64,000 nt of DNA from NCBI RefSeq assembly GCF_947172395.1, contig NC_069093.1, positions 16,217,561 to 16,281,560 on the forward strand, read 5' to 3'. The notes under the pieces are model-generated. The model worked only from the letters and a program-made list of their open reading frames with translations, was not told the DNA's origin and searched no databases. The translations under genes and the position numbers were made by a program. Positions 12,420 through 23,655 of the stretch are shown here, piece after piece. The stretch's first letter is position 1; each line of letters begins with the position of its first letter. This DNA comes from Bicyclus anynana. Lineage: Eukaryota > Arthropoda > Insecta > Lepidoptera > Nymphalidae.

Positions 12420-12737
12420 ATTTTAAAAGTTCTAAAAAAAGTCCGCGGCAGTTCCCGCGGGATTTGTGAAAAACTGAAATCCACCACGGACTCGACACGA
12501 AGTCGCGGGCGTCCGCAAGTATTATTATAAACGCGAAAGTTTGTATGGTTGTTTCTTTGGATGTTTGTAACTCTTCAACGCCGCAATTAATAAACCGATT
12601 TGGCTGAAATTTGGAATGGAAATAGATTTTACCCTGGATTAACATATAGACTACATTTCATCCCAAAAAAATACATGGTTCCCGAGGGATTTGTGAAAAA
12701 CTGAATTCCACGCGGATGAAGTCGCGGGCGACCGCTA
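12420..12737 (+). mobile_element. Two joined Helitron-like fragments
   Basis: GACACGAAGTCGCGGGCGTC (12497) is followed by a second body with TTGGCTGAAATTTGGAATGG and CGCGGATGAAGTCGCGGGCG. Confidence 0.65.
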
Positions 12738-13193
12738 CACATAATAGAAAACAAAGTCCTCTGTAGAGTCTGTTTGTCTTTCTGTCTGTTTACGATAAAT
12801 CGTTCTGCTCAAACTTTGTGTATCTAGGTGTATGATATTCACGGTGAGTCTGATAAAAATTATGAACGCAGCGAACAATAGTGCTGCGGCGTTTTCCTTC
12901 TAAGCCAGCTCCCGTGCGTACGCAAATACAATGCAAGTATAGTCTTTTTCATGAAAGAAGTCCATGAAGTATGCAAATACAAGTATAGTCCTTTTCATGA
13001 AAGAAGAAGAAAACGTGGCGCCTATATCTTAATGGCGCTCATTGTAATTTGGTAATGGCGGTTTTATGGTTTAAGGCGCTGTCAATTTTAGTTCAGGTTT
13101 TGGCCGCGGGACTTCTTTCATGAATAGGACCCCCTAGAAGTTGTCCGAAAAGCTTAATTAATTTAAAGTTGAATATCTTTTTTCTCTCACTTT

Positions 13194-13252
13194 TTTAGGT
13201 TGACATACAAAAAATACATTCATATTTTTTGTATCTCAACTTAAAAAGTGAG
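13194..13252. repeat. Imperfect inverted repeat
   Basis: TCTCACTTTTTTAGGTTGAC pairs with GTATCTCAACTTAAAAAGTG, and the inner ACAAAAAATA with ATTTTTTGT. Stem of about 25 bp. Possibly a decayed MITE. Confidence 0.65.
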
Positions 13253-13699
13253 ATTTAAAAGTCACATTTAGAATGTCCCCAAACGATAAATCTCAATAAA
13301 AACGTCTGAAAGACAAAATGTAAACGAGATACCACAAGCCGGCAGGCGGCTCATAAAGCCAGATTATGTAAATGGAAACGTATTACAGAGTACAGTGCAT
13401 GTACCACTCTGTAATACACTCAAGGATTGCAATATACTTGTATTATACAATACGTACGTAGGTATACTATTCTATAACTAGTATACGTGCGTATTTCATA
13501 GTTTAGTGATGAGGCAATAGGTTAGATTTTGGTTCAGGCAAAAATAAATTATAACGACATTTGGAACAAGTCTGTGTTTAATTTTGAGTTTTTGATTTTT
13601 CTTATAACCATAACAACATAATCAGACGTTTCAAAGTACTTAAAATAAACGTAATTTAAATAAATTAATTTGGTATTTTTTGCGCAAGGGATCAGCTTT

Positions 13700-13836
13700 G
13701 CTGTCTAAAGTGTTTTTCAGACAGCATGGGTACGGTGACAGTTGCCTTATGACATTCATAATACGTACTATTATCGTGAATCGCGGTAAACTTTCAAGAG
13801 TGAAACCCATGCTATCTAAAAAACACTTTAGCGCGG
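13700..13836. repeat. Inverted repeat with 30-nt arms
   Basis: The arm at about 13700-13730 (CTGTCTAAAGTGTTTTTCAG, ACAGCATGGG) is nearly complementary to that at about 13806-13836 (CCCATGCTATCTAAAAAACA, CTTTAGCG); the loop is about 75 bp. Looks like a MITE remnant. Confidence 0.65.
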
Positions 13837-13870
13837 AAATGCAGCTATTATATTCTTGCCACCATTCCAC

Positions 13871-14682
13871 GGGGGCATGATTTGTATAGATATTAGGATA
13901 TTTTAGCTTATGTTCTTTATAATTTTTTTTTTTTATTTCTCAATAAAAAAAATTAAATTATAAAATAGATATGATTTTTAAATTTTAATTTATGTAAGGA
14001 ATTTAAACTGTTGGGAAATGATATTCCTAATTCAGATCAATCGATTTTAGTAAGTAACTAGTCACGGGCAAAGTATATCTCTAGATACGACCCACGATCT
14101 AATTTAGAAATATATTTTTACCGGTAGTGAGATTGAGAATTTAAATAGTTTACAAAACGATTTCGTTTATTTAATTTCAGTTTAGTTCTTTAAAAATTAA
14201 TTTCTCAAATTCAAATTCAATTACCCTTTCATTGATACCCTGTCATTAGTCAATTTATTTCTTAGTCAATTTAGCCAATTCTTTAGCATTCGAAGAGTAA
14301 GAGTTCTTCACGCGGACGAAGTCACCGGCGTCTGCTAGTAGTAATATTAGTTTTATAGTACAAGTCTAGATAATATTTATAATGCAAATCTCTACCCAGT
14401 TTTAGTGTGGCGTCAATATAATATTACCATGAATTGACACACAATTTAAAACGTAAACACAAACAGTCGGAACGGCAAAATGTAAACGCGCTACATCCAA
14501 AGGAGGATTATGCAAATATGTTGCAATTGAGGGCACACTGCGTCCAGTTTACTTTGCCGTGTTGATGGTAAAAACAAATACATACGTGTTTCCCTTTGAC
14601 GCGCCCCCTCCTGCACTAACTGGTCACCAGGGGATTACAGTGGCTTAAAGCCAGAGTTAAACGGTTTTGGGGTAACATTAAA
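13871..14682. other. AT-rich DNA with one Helitron-like end
   Basis: Only a short CACGCGGACGAAGTCACCGG ... CTGCTAGT fragment at 14310-14342 is recognisable. Confidence 0.45.
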
Positions 14683-14878
14683 AACTAACTGACACCGCGC
14701 GGTTTCACCCGCGTTGTTCCCGTTCCCGTAGGAATAAGGAGATAATATATAGAATATAGCCTTCCTCGATAAATGGGCTATCTAACACAGACAGAATTTT
14801 TCAAATCGGACCAGTAGTTCCTGAGATTAGCGCGTTCAATCAAACATACTCTTCAGCTTTATAATATTAGTATAGATA
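14683..14878 (-). mobile_element. Helitron-like element, second family
   Basis: CTGACACCGCGCGGTTTCAC, TCGATAAATGGGCTATCTAA and ATAATATTAGTATAGAT, as in the copy at 5107. Confidence 0.66.
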
Positions 14879-14883
14879 TGATT

Positions 14884-15085
14884 CCACTAGGTGGACTGAC
14901 GACATCAAGCTATAGCTTGGTAAGTTCGTTGATGACACTCCCATGATGTGCGGGCGACGGGGGGAAAGGACAGCGCGGGTATAAAGTAGTGCGCGCGGGT
15001 CATCGCTACCCCTTCCGGCCCGCGCAAACCATCGGGAGTGCTACAAACGTATTTGTCAAGCTATAGTCGCAGGGATTAGCTGTCC
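14884..15085 (+). mobile_element. RTE fragment split by a 155-bp MITE
   Basis: CCACTAGGTGGACTGACGAC and GTCGCAGGGATTAGCTG are consecutive parts of the RTE tail. Between them, 14911-15065 has inverted ends TATAGCTTGGTAAGTTCGTT / ATTTGTCAAGCTATA and CACTCCCATG / ATCGGGAGTG, with a GC-rich middle. Confidence 0.72.
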
Positions 15086-15894
15086 TGTTCCTAGTCGAAA
15101 ATAGGTATTTGAGGCAGGTAGAAAACTTATCTAGTACCTTTTCTACCCTAACACGGTACTGGACATCTGTCTGAGGGGTAGTGGTGCTATTTCTCCAAGA
15201 TGAGAATATTTTTTTTTTTGCTAAAACTATCTTCTGGTATAATTTTAACCCCCGACGCTAAAAGAGGGGTGTTATAAATTTGCCGTGTCTGTCTGCCTGT
15301 GGTGCCATAGCTCCCGAACGGTTGAAGCTATTTAAATTAAGTTTTTTTTTGTATCAAAGGTGACTTTAAGTGCGAGTGTTCTTGTTTGATGAAAATCGGT
15401 TGAGTCGTTTAAAAGTTGTGGAGGGTGAAATTAGGGAAGAATAATAATAAATAATGTTTGCAAATATACTCGAGTGGGGTCTCAAATGATCGCGCACTTA
15501 AAGACTTGATGACTTGATCGAGAGTGTAATTAATAATTTAATGACCTTTGGGGGTATTTCAAAATTTTAAATTTTATGTTATGTTATCATTTAAATTAAA
15601 TATTTAAAGAAAGTAAAAAAATACCGGAAATAAAAATATTCAAGGCAAAAGGCATGAATAAAAATGCTTCACGAATATTCATACCTCTTGCCTGTATTAT
15701 GAAGTGGAAAGCCGTTGTGCATCCAGCGAAGTTTTAAGGTGAATGAATAATAAAGATGGTTTCTTATACATCAGAGGCTTTGTGAATTGAGTGTTTTGTC
15801 GCATCTGTTCGGGTTACTTTGATGAGGAAAACTAACAATAACTAGTAACAGGAAAATTAAGATATTGTCAACACAAGCAGATATCCACGGTTTT
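15086..15894. other. Mostly unassigned; one hairpin
   Basis: 15642-15693 forms an imperfect hairpin (AGGCAAAAGGCATGAATA with TATTCATACCTCTTGCCT). Nothing coding seen. Confidence 0.45.
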
Positions 15895-16035
15895 AGTCGC
15901 GTAGGTCCCGTCTCCATGCAAATACGAGAATAAAATATATTTGTAATGGTGAAAGAATCTTCGAAATCTTCAAATAGTTTTTGAGAGCAAATCGTAATAA
16001 ACAAACTAATCTTACCTGTTTATAATATTAGTTTA
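15895..16035 (-). mobile_element. Helitron-like remnant, second family
   Basis: TAGTCGCGTAGGTCCCGTCT, ATAGTTTTTGAGAGCAAAT and TTATAATATTAGTTTAGA follow the family order but are heavily diverged. Confidence 0.45.
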
Positions 16036-16092
16036 GATTTGATTAGGTATAAGTTGTTACAATATGTATTATGTACTCATCATATATATATA

Positions 16093-16410
16093 GAGCCGTG
16101 ATAGCCCAGTGGATATGACCTCTGCCTCCGATTCCGGAGGGTGTGGGTTCGAATCCGGTCCGGGGCATGCACCTCCAACTTTTCAGTTGTGTGCATTTTA
16201 AGAAATTAAATATCATGTCTCTCAATCGGTGAAGGAAAACATCGTGAGGAAACCGGCATACCAAAGAATTTTGTTATAATTCGCTGCGTGTGTAAAGTCT
16301 GCCAATCCGCATTGGGCCAGCGTGGTGGACTATTGGCCGTATCCCTCTCATTCTGAGAGGAGACTCGAGCTCAGCAGTGAGCCGAATATGGGTTGATGAC
16401 GACGACGATA
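16093..16410 (+). mobile_element. SINE A, complete
   Basis: GAGCCGTGATAGCCCAGTGG head, B box GGGTTCGAATCC, and tail GAGCCGAATATGGGTTGATG then (ACG)n. One of the best-preserved copies of the family. Confidence 0.86.
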
Positions 16411-17345
16411 GATATAGATTCCAACGCGAAGAGTAACTACGTGGGTGAAGTCGTGCGGTTCTGTTAGTTAATATTATTTTGAAACCATGTATGTACTTAC
16501 TAGTTAAATCAACATAGTTCGGCTGAAATAACACAGCACGAGTATTGCATCGCATATAGCCATTTCCCAATACTCTAATAATTCATTCCCTCGGCCCGGA
16601 CAGCTAGATACATTATTACTGTTTTGTCTAATGTAACGTTTCAATTCGCCGTATATAGAGCGAGAGTCTGCGAGGGTCAGATATGCCACGCATATATTGA
16701 AAGTATACAAGGCCATTCATAGTGGTAGACAGGCCTGTACAAGACACTCATAGTGTTCTAGCACTGTATGAACGTAAAACAAAATAAAGTTCTGCGTACT
16801 GGACACGTATATTTTCTGACGCTAATTCAGTAAATAGTTTAAGAAAATATACAAGGCTAGAACCAATGTAATTAATGATTTTAAACTTATTTCGTGGTTG
16901 TTCATTACGAATGTTATATAAACGGGTACATACCACGATAAAAAGACGAGATTTTTAATGTCGTTATTTCGACCCAGTTGCATAGATCGTGGTCACGACG
17001 GGACCAACGTGTTCTGACATCGTATAGATTTAGAATGCAAACGTATAACAAGTGTTTGTAAAGTATATTTTACAGGGCCTAACATAACCTAAACTCATGG
17101 TAACTAGTGCATTATATGTTTCACTCAAAATGCAAGCGCGCTTAAATAGGAAATATACGCGATAAAAGCGTAATAGCGATGTATAGTTTCAAAAATAATT
17201 ATGCTTTTTGAAATTTTAAAGTATACGCGAGCAGTCCCAGCTTGTATCGGCCTTGTATACTTTCAATAAACGCATAAGCCACAATTTACAAAGGCTGAAT
17301 GTTTGTTCGCCTATGCTCCTACCATAGATTAACCCTAGAAAGATA
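16411..17345. other. Unassigned sequence
   Basis: The string CTTTCAATA/TATTGAAAG near 16690 and 17259 is repeated in inverted orientation (GTATACAAGGCC / GGCCTTGTATAC), 570 bp apart. No gene recognised. Confidence 0.45.
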
Positions 17346-17517
17346 ACCTCAAAAAAAATCAAAAATCATTTATTTCAAGTAGGCTCAGTTTACAAGCACT
17401 ATTGGCACATCAGTTGACTATTTGTAAAGATTCTACCACAGATTCGAAATGCTGGTTCTGCTGAGAAGAAACCGGCAAGAAACTCAACAGTTGCTCTTTT
17501 TTAAAAATAAAATATAC
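17346..17517 (+). mobile_element. LINE-tail-like repeat E, interrupted by DIRS
   Basis: TCAAGTAGGCTCAGTTTACA and CGGCAAGAAACTCAACAGTT match 4349-4545. The continuation (TATAAAATTTACAATTTCTT) lies after 22571. Confidence 0.6.
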
Positions 17518-17686
17518 AATTATATTTCTCAGCTTCACTCGACCCGATTTTATATTAACATATTGTAGTATACTCCTATGCTACAGCCAATGACACAGTT
17601 TTTTAAAGTTAATAGGAATTTTTCAAAATATCACCATGGCAACCCAAACACCACCCCCGCGCGGCCATAGGTCGCCATCTTCATTT
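17518..17686 (+). repeat. DIRS left inverted terminal repeat
   Basis: It starts AATTATATTTCTCAGCTTCA, continues through CTCGACCCGATTTT and ends near CGCCATCTTCATTT. It is the near-perfect reverse complement of 22360-22513. The outermost 11 bases are left-specific and recur reverse-complemented in the internal region at 22190-22200. Confidence 0.88.
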
Positions 17687-17783
17687 CTGTGTTTCTGTGT
17701 TCAAAGCCTAGACACGCTAATTCAAATAAAAATAATTTTAATCGTGGAAATCTTAGAATTTATAAAAAAATATTTAGTTAGTC

Positions 17784-18050
17784 ATGCCAAAAGGCAAACG
17801 TAAACGTAAAAGTAATGAAAAATATGCAGATATTAGGAAAAAATTACGGAAAATCGAGGCAAGACTCGATAGGTCAACGCGGCGTCGAACCGTATCTTCA
17901 GGGGCGATGATGTTAGAAGAAAAACATCATTATTCAGGGAGTAAGTCGTCAGGTCAGTTCAACATCTTGTATAATATAATATACCCACATTTTCTTGTAA
18001 GAAAACGATTTGCTATCATAATTTAATTTCATACGTAATATGATGACATT
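17784..18050 (+). pseudogene. DIRS gag, 5' fragment
   Basis: The frame opens MPKGKRKRKSNEKYADIRKK and continues IEARLDRSTRRRTVSS, a basic, coiled N-terminus like those of animal DIRS/Ngaro-type gag proteins (recalled resemblance, not searched). The frame runs about 80 codons and is then cut by the 129-bp tandem array at 18051. The rest of gag resumes after 19060. Confidence 0.65.
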
Positions 18051-18974
18051 TAGTGATGCGGGATGCCATCTGAGCTATCTATCCCTGTCACAAAACCTTT
18101 TTTCACTTAGCCCAACTGGGGCTAGGTCCATTCTCAAAGATCATATTAATTTATGATTCTTGTTACATTTTTATAATGTAAATTAGTGATGCGGGACGCC
18201 AACTGGGCTATCCCTGTCGCAAAACCTTTTTTCACTTAGCCCAACTGGGGCTAAGTCCATTCTCAAAGATCATATTAATTTATGATTCTTGTTACATTTT
18301 TATAATGTAAATTAGTGATGCGGGACGCCAACTGGGCTATCCCTGTCGCAACACCTTTTTTCACTTAGCCCAACTGGGGCTAAGTCCATTCTCAAAGATC
18401 ATATTAATTTATGATTCTTGTTACATTTTTATAATGTAAATTAGTGATGCGGGACGCCAACTGGGCTATCCCTGTCGCAAAACCTTTTTTCACTTAGCCC
18501 AACTGGGGCTAAGTCCATTCTCAAAGATCATATTAATTTATGATTCTTGTTACATTTTTATAATGTAAATTAGTGATGCGGGACGCCAACTGGGCTATCC
18601 CTGTCGCAAAACCTTTTTTCACTTAGCCCAACTGGGGCTAAGTCCATTCTCAAAGATCATATTAATTTATGATTCTTGTTACATTTTTATAATGTAAATT
18701 AGTGATGCGGGACGCCAACTGGGCTATCCCTGTCGCAAAACCTTTTTTCACTTAGCCCAACTGGGGCTAAGTCCATTCTCAAAGATCATATTTATGATTC
18801 TTGTTACATTTTTACAATGTAAATTAGTGATGCGGGACGCCATCTGGGCTATCCCTATCGCAAAACCTTTTTTTCACTTAGCCCAACTGGGGCTAAATCC
18901 ATTCTCAAAGATCATATTTACGATTCTTGTTACATTTTTATAATGTAAATTAGTGCGGGACGCCATCTGGGCTA
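18051..18974 (+). repeat. 129-bp tandem repeat inside the DIRS gag region
   Basis: About seven units start (tagtgatgcggg) at 18051, 18184, 18313, 18442, 18571, 18700 and 18825, with a last partial unit at about 18952. The central spacing is exactly 129 bp; the first unit is 4 bp longer and later ones slightly shorter. Each unit holds a perfect 8-bp inverted repeat, CTTAGCCC-AACTG-GGGCTAAG. Middle units are almost identical and edge units diverged, as expected of unequal exchange. No frame is open through it. Confidence 0.93.
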
Positions 18975-19065
18975 AAAAATGCTGGTCACGTAAAAAACAC
19001 TTATTAGGCATTCTTATACTTCTTGTTACCACAAAAAAAAAAAAAAAAAAAACTGATAATGGTAT

Positions 19066-19868
19066 GGCATTGATAAATATTTCGGTTTTAATCGCTTATA
19101 TGGCTTCACTCCTTGACCAGCCTGACGAATATAAATCAAACCCTAGCATGCAGAATATGCCTGTGGCTTCTACCACAAATCTTTCAGCGATCCCTATTTG
19201 ACCACCTCGAACAGTACTCCGAGCCCAAGCTCAGCGGGTAATCAATCTTGCGCCCGGAGCCCGACACCAGCCACTGCGATCGTGCTAGTCTCAAGTGATG
19301 CACCGGCAGAGTCCCAGGAGCCAGAGATCGATGAAGAGATGCTCGCTCTATTGGGTGATTGTATTGCAGACAACAAATTTGGGAAGGCTATCCATAAAGA
19401 CCTAAAGACCATCATGATGGCTTGAAATACTTAGTAAGGGGCTACAAAAGGAGGTTAAAGATAAGATACTCCAAGAATATTGAATACCCGAAAATTGCGA
19501 TTTGTTGGTCGCGCCCGTCCTTAACCCTGAGGTTAAGGCAGGCAATGGTCAAGAGGGATTCATCACTAATGACTAAACAGAAACGCCGTTGCGGCTATTA
19601 ATCAAGCTATTGAATTATCACTAGCTAAGGAAAATCACACAAAAATATTGAAGATGTTTGTTTTTTCAGATTTCTTAAGAAGTAATAATAATCCTAATAA
19701 TAATCGATTAATCTCGAAAACCCTGCCTTGGAAAAAGGGGCTGAAGTCTGAAACAGAGAAGCCTCGCCGCAGCCAGGGTCATCGTGTAGCGCTGAACAGC
19801 TCTCAACAGCGGGGGATATCCGACCAGCCAGCACCGAGAACTTACAAGTACCCGAGACAGTACCTCTA
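19066..19868 (+). pseudogene. DIRS gag, 3' fragment
   Basis: Pieces in different frames read YMASLLDQPDEYKSNPSMQN, PEIDEEMLALLGD.(x).FGKAIHKDL, LLVAPVLNPEVKA and SKTLPWKKGLKSETEKPRRS. The PEIDEELLALLG and LNPE(V)KA blocks are what I know from DIRS-type gag proteins. Stops at 19423 and elsewhere, plus at least two frameshifts, make it non-functional. Confidence 0.7.
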
Positions 19869-19869
19869 A

Positions 19870-21042
19870 AATTATTTAGTTAGATTGCAGCGCTATATTA
19901 AATGTTGGAGTGATATTACAGATGATCCCATCATTTCATCGTGGTTACATGGATATGAAATTCCTTTTACTTCATTTCCAATTCGTATTCGGAATAATAC
20001 TTCAGACTTTGTTAATCAATCTAATGTCTGTTAGATATAATTACTACATCTATATCTATATAAATCTGTCAATCTAATGTCTGTTATATATTAATGCAAA
20101 ATCTAGATGCACGCACACATTAATGGCGAATTTATTTTAAACATATTTTTAGTTCCGAAACCAAATGGCGATAAAAGATTACTTTTGCATAAATAGATTT
20201 GTTATCACATTTTTAAAATGGAGGATTATAGAAATATCTCCGAGCTTATTACACACAACTATTATATGGCAAAAATTGATATGTGAAGCATGCCTATTTT
20301 TTTTTTTCTAAATCATTAGAAAGACTTGGGACTTACAACTCACAACTTGTAATTTTTTAGGTTTTATGTTCGATGCGATAGGAATAACTATAATGTTACC
20401 TATTTAAGAAAAAAAAAAAGAGATTACAGAATCATTAATAAAATACATTAATCAGAATAAGTGTAAATACTATCAATCTTGAAATGAAAGTAGCTTGCTT
20501 TGGTCTGAAAGTTTGTGCTAAAAAGCTTAAGTAGTAACGAAGTATTACTGCGAATTGATAATGTTCCTGCTATATCATACATCTGAATGAAATTGCTAGA
20601 GAGATGGCAAGATGGCAGTAGTGTGAAACAAGAAATATAACAGTGATTGTCTCGTATACTATAATAGCTTCCCTTGTATGCTAAAGATAATCTTGAAGCC
20701 TATTCTATAAGGCATAGGGACATAGGAACTTTGTGAATATGTTTCTTATGTTTCTTTTAAAAATAGTTTATATTTTCGGTAAATCAGAGATAGACCTCTT
20801 TGCTTGATGTAATGTTTGTGCCACTTCTCGTTACATTTCTCGAAAAACGTTCTCAATGCATGGGCTGTCAATGCCTTTACTGTTTCATGGTTTCATTTAT
20901 CATTTTATGCATTCCCTCCGTTCTCCTTTATTTTGAAAGTGTTACAAAAAATAATATGCGAAAAAGCAGAAGGCAAAGTATTTGTGCCCTATTGGCCAAC
21001 TCAAGCGTGGTAACCTATCCTAAAAAAATTTGGTCCACGTAT
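19870..21042 (+). pseudogene. DIRS reverse transcriptase and RNase H remnant
   Basis: The start reads LQRYIKCWSDITDDPIISSW then LHGYEIPF, the usual opening of DIRS-clade RT. It is followed by VPKPNGDKR, KMEDYRNISELITHNYYMAK, a degenerate catalytic region, and near 20350 GFMFDAIGI. Around 20820-21030 the RNase H end is visible: LNAWAVNAFTVSWFH, FYAFPPFS and EKAEG.VFVPYWPTQAW. Stops and frameshifts occur throughout, and the catalytic aspartates could not be located with certainty. Confidence 0.78.
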
Positions 21043-21119
21043 TAGTTTATTTGAAATTTCTTCTAGGGTTATCCTGGTTGCCGTGACATATTCTGGCAAG
21101 CTTTATTAAACAAATCAAT

Positions 21120-22000
21120 GTTACCTAATTCAGTCGAGATTATGTGAGCTTCTTTAACTATTAACACGTATCAACGATGGGTGTTTTAAGGAATGGCTGG
21201 ATTATTGTAAAAAAAAAAAAAAACAAATTAATTATTTAGATCCTTCTATTCCATTAACATTTCAAAATTGTACCAAATATGGCACAGTTAATAGTTACAA
21301 ATCAGCTTTATAGGTTTTCAATCTGTTAATGACAGAATGAAACGGTTTATAAAAGGGTGTTTTCAGATTAAGACCACAAAGGTCCTAGGTATAATCTGAA
21401 CTGGCCCATCATCCCAGCATCGTGCTTAATTATTTATCTGATTTTTGGCCTGGAAACACTTAAAAAAAAAAAAAAAAAAGAAGTCTTCTACTTTGCTAAC
21501 CTTGGTCACCGCACTTCGAGTACAAACTTTAGCTCTTATTTAATTAACTAACATGAAAATATTTGAGAATATTGAAATAATTATAAAAATTCCAGATTTG
21601 ATAAAAACTTCAAATATAAAATAATTTCAACCTTTATTAAAACTACCGTTTTTTCAATGAAAAACCTGAAATTTGTCCCGCTAAAGATATGAAATCGTAT
21701 ACACAAAAAACTAGATTATTACGCACAAAAAATTAAGACTGCTTGTTTCATAGTATCAAAAATCATCATCAGAATATTTTATCCCAAAGGCTTAGCCATT
21801 GGATAAAAGACACAATTCAAAACAGTGGTGAAGATACGTCAATATTCTCTACACATAGTAGGTACTCGACATGCGATCATTTCAGCAGCTAATAGACTTG
21901 GGGTTAATTTTGATATAATTAGGAAGACAGCGGGATGGACTCTGACATCCTCAGTCTTTGCAAAAAATTTATAATCGAGAAGTTATATCCGATCATAAAC
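21120..22000 (+). pseudogene. DIRS tyrosine recombinase remnant
   Basis: In several frames one reads FKEWLDYCKK, NSYKSALxVF, MKRFIKG, the arginine-rich RLRPxRS-like block near 21370, LVTALRVQTLALI near 21510, and close to the end the catalytic-region block R-HA...AANRLGVNFDIIRKTAGW (21868-21937), followed by FAKxxYNRE with the candidate nucleophile tyrosine. This matches the R/H/Y recombinase of DIRS-type retrotransposons. It is disrupted by frameshifts and poly(A) runs. Confidence 0.72.
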
Positions 22001-22149
22001 AATTTGCGTTGTCTATATTATATAACAACAATAATATGAATGGTTCATATTACACTCTGATTGTTATACTCATGTAATCCTAACGGAAATGATTAAGAAT
22101 TAAAATTCTACATATGTAGTTCACATAACTTTTATTTACTCTGAACATC

Positions 22150-22272
22150 CTACAATATGTTAATATAAAATCGGGTCGAGTGAAGCTGAGAAATATAATT
22201 AAGGATCAAACGAACTTACCTGGAAGTGAAGTTCGATCATAATTATATGATCAGCTTCACTCGACCCGATTT
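22150..22272 (+). repeat. DIRS internal complementary region
   Basis: Positions 22150-22200 are the reverse complement of the left terminal repeat's outer end (17518-17568). Positions 22201-22272 are the reverse complement of the right terminal repeat's outer end (about 22496-22567). The two parts meet at AATT/AAGGATC, a copy of the circle junction used as template in DIRS replication. Confidence 0.85.
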
Positions 22273-22359
22273 ATAAATAAGCACCCTCCCATATGTAGCA
22301 AATATTTATTTACTTCCCTACCCATTATGTGAACTAGTCAATATCCCTAACTCTAAACT

Positions 22360-22571
22360 AAATGAAGATGGCGACCTATGGCCGCGCGGGGGTGGTGTTT
22401 GGGTTGCCATGGTGATATTTTGAAAAATTCCTATTAACTTTAAAAAACTGTGTCATTGGCTGTAGCATAGGAGTATACTACAATATGTTAATATAAAATC
22501 GGGTCGAGTGAAGCTGATCATATAATTATGATCGAACTTCACTTCCAGGTAAGTTCGTTTGATCCTTAATT
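22360..22571 (+). repeat. DIRS right inverted terminal repeat
   Basis: It begins AAATGAAGATGGCGACC, mirrors the left repeat through AAAATCGGGTCGAGTGAAGC, and adds a right-specific ~55-bp end finishing GTTCGTTTGATCCTTAATT. That end is present reverse-complemented in the internal complementary region. Confidence 0.86.
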
Positions 22572-23412
22572 ATAAAATTTACAATTTCTTATAGTTTTGC
22601 TTCCTGTGTGAAATTCCTGATTCAAGTGTGTATGTATGCCAATTCAAGTGTGAAAAATCTTGTTCAATTGTACATAAAAGATAACCATACATTTCGGAGC
22701 GCATAACCTGGTCATAACTGTAAAAATATAGTCCTTACCGGGTAAAACTGATCATCCCGTGACGAGCACGGACGACAGAGCTAATACAAAAGGAAAACTA
22801 GATACGTGCGCTCTTATGAAAGATAAAGCGATTGTTAATCGACACAGGCGACAGATATGAGGCGTAGAATCTTTCTACGATTAATCGGACAACAAAGCTG
22901 TATATACCTCTATAAGATGGAAAGATTCGTTTAGCATAGCAATTAGATATTTTCAATGTATAACATTTCTTGTTGCCGTTGTTAAAGTATCAAAATCAAT
23001 AAATAGATAGGTACGGTAATCAATCATAGAGTTTTAACCTTGGTGGCTTTCAAATTTAGCCGGTTTTAAGAGTCACGATCCTCAATTTCATTATACGATA
23101 TTTTTTAAATGATATCATGAAAATCATACCGTAGCTTAGCTTATGGTAGAAGTTGGTTGAAAATTTTTCAGCTTTCATTAAACGCGGTAAGTCTGACTAT
23201 CGCATACTTTCAGTCCAATAGTGGTCACATTTCAGATATACCGCCAATGTGCTATTAATTTTAGTGGTCACAATCCGTCACTGATAATGTTCAGTTAGAA
23301 TTATTATACAAATTGACTTATTAAGTATTTAATATAGTATTTAAACGTTGAACGTTTGCAGGCTTTGTATGAATAATTGGCGTATTTTGTTGCTCTGAGT
23401 TTATTTTAGGTA
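22572..23412. other. Unassigned sequence
   Basis: The first ~25 bp continue repeat E. The rest has no recognised feature. Confidence 0.4.
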
Positions 23413-23655
23413 TCATCGTCATCAACAACCCATATCAGCTCACTGTAGAGCACGAGTCTTCTCTCAGAATGAGAGAGGTTAGACCTTAGTCCACCACGCT
23501 GGTCAAATGTGAATTGGCAGACTTCACACACGTAGAGAATTAAGAAAATTCTCTTCGTGTGTGAAGTCTGTCAATTCGCATTGGCTGAGCGTGGTGGACT
23601 ATCAGCCTAACCCCTCTCATTCTGAGGGGAAATTCGCGCTCAACAGTAGGTTGCT
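23413..23655. mobile_element. Inverted pair of SINE A tails
   Basis: 23413-23546 is a minus-strand SINE A tail and 23550-23655 a plus-strand tail, meeting at AGAATTAAGAAAATTCT. The arms are related but diverged, so the locus can form a long imperfect hairpin. Confidence 0.75.

Larger units (their letters stand above)
17518..22571 (+). mobile_element. Decayed DIRS-like tyrosine-recombinase retrotransposon
   Basis: The element has inverted terminal repeats (17518-17686 and 22360-22571), gag, reverse transcriptase/RNase H and tyrosine recombinase remnants in that order, and an internal complementary region at 22150-22272 that joins the outer ends of both repeats. That architecture is diagnostic of DIRS elements, which integrate by recombinase as circles without target duplications. 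The ORFs are broken by many stops and frameshifts, so the copy is dead. Flanks fit an older repeat interrupted without a target duplication: the sequence before 17518 and after 22571 resembles a contiguous stretch of the related copy at 4349-4545. Confidence 0.88.

Noticed and set aside
18051..18974. Possible CRISPR array (regular repeats)
   Set aside because: Units are contiguous 129-bp tandem repeats without variable spacers, in an animal genome.
23413..23655. microRNA precursor
   Set aside because: The hairpin is made of two SINE tails in opposite orientation and is far longer than a miRNA precursor.
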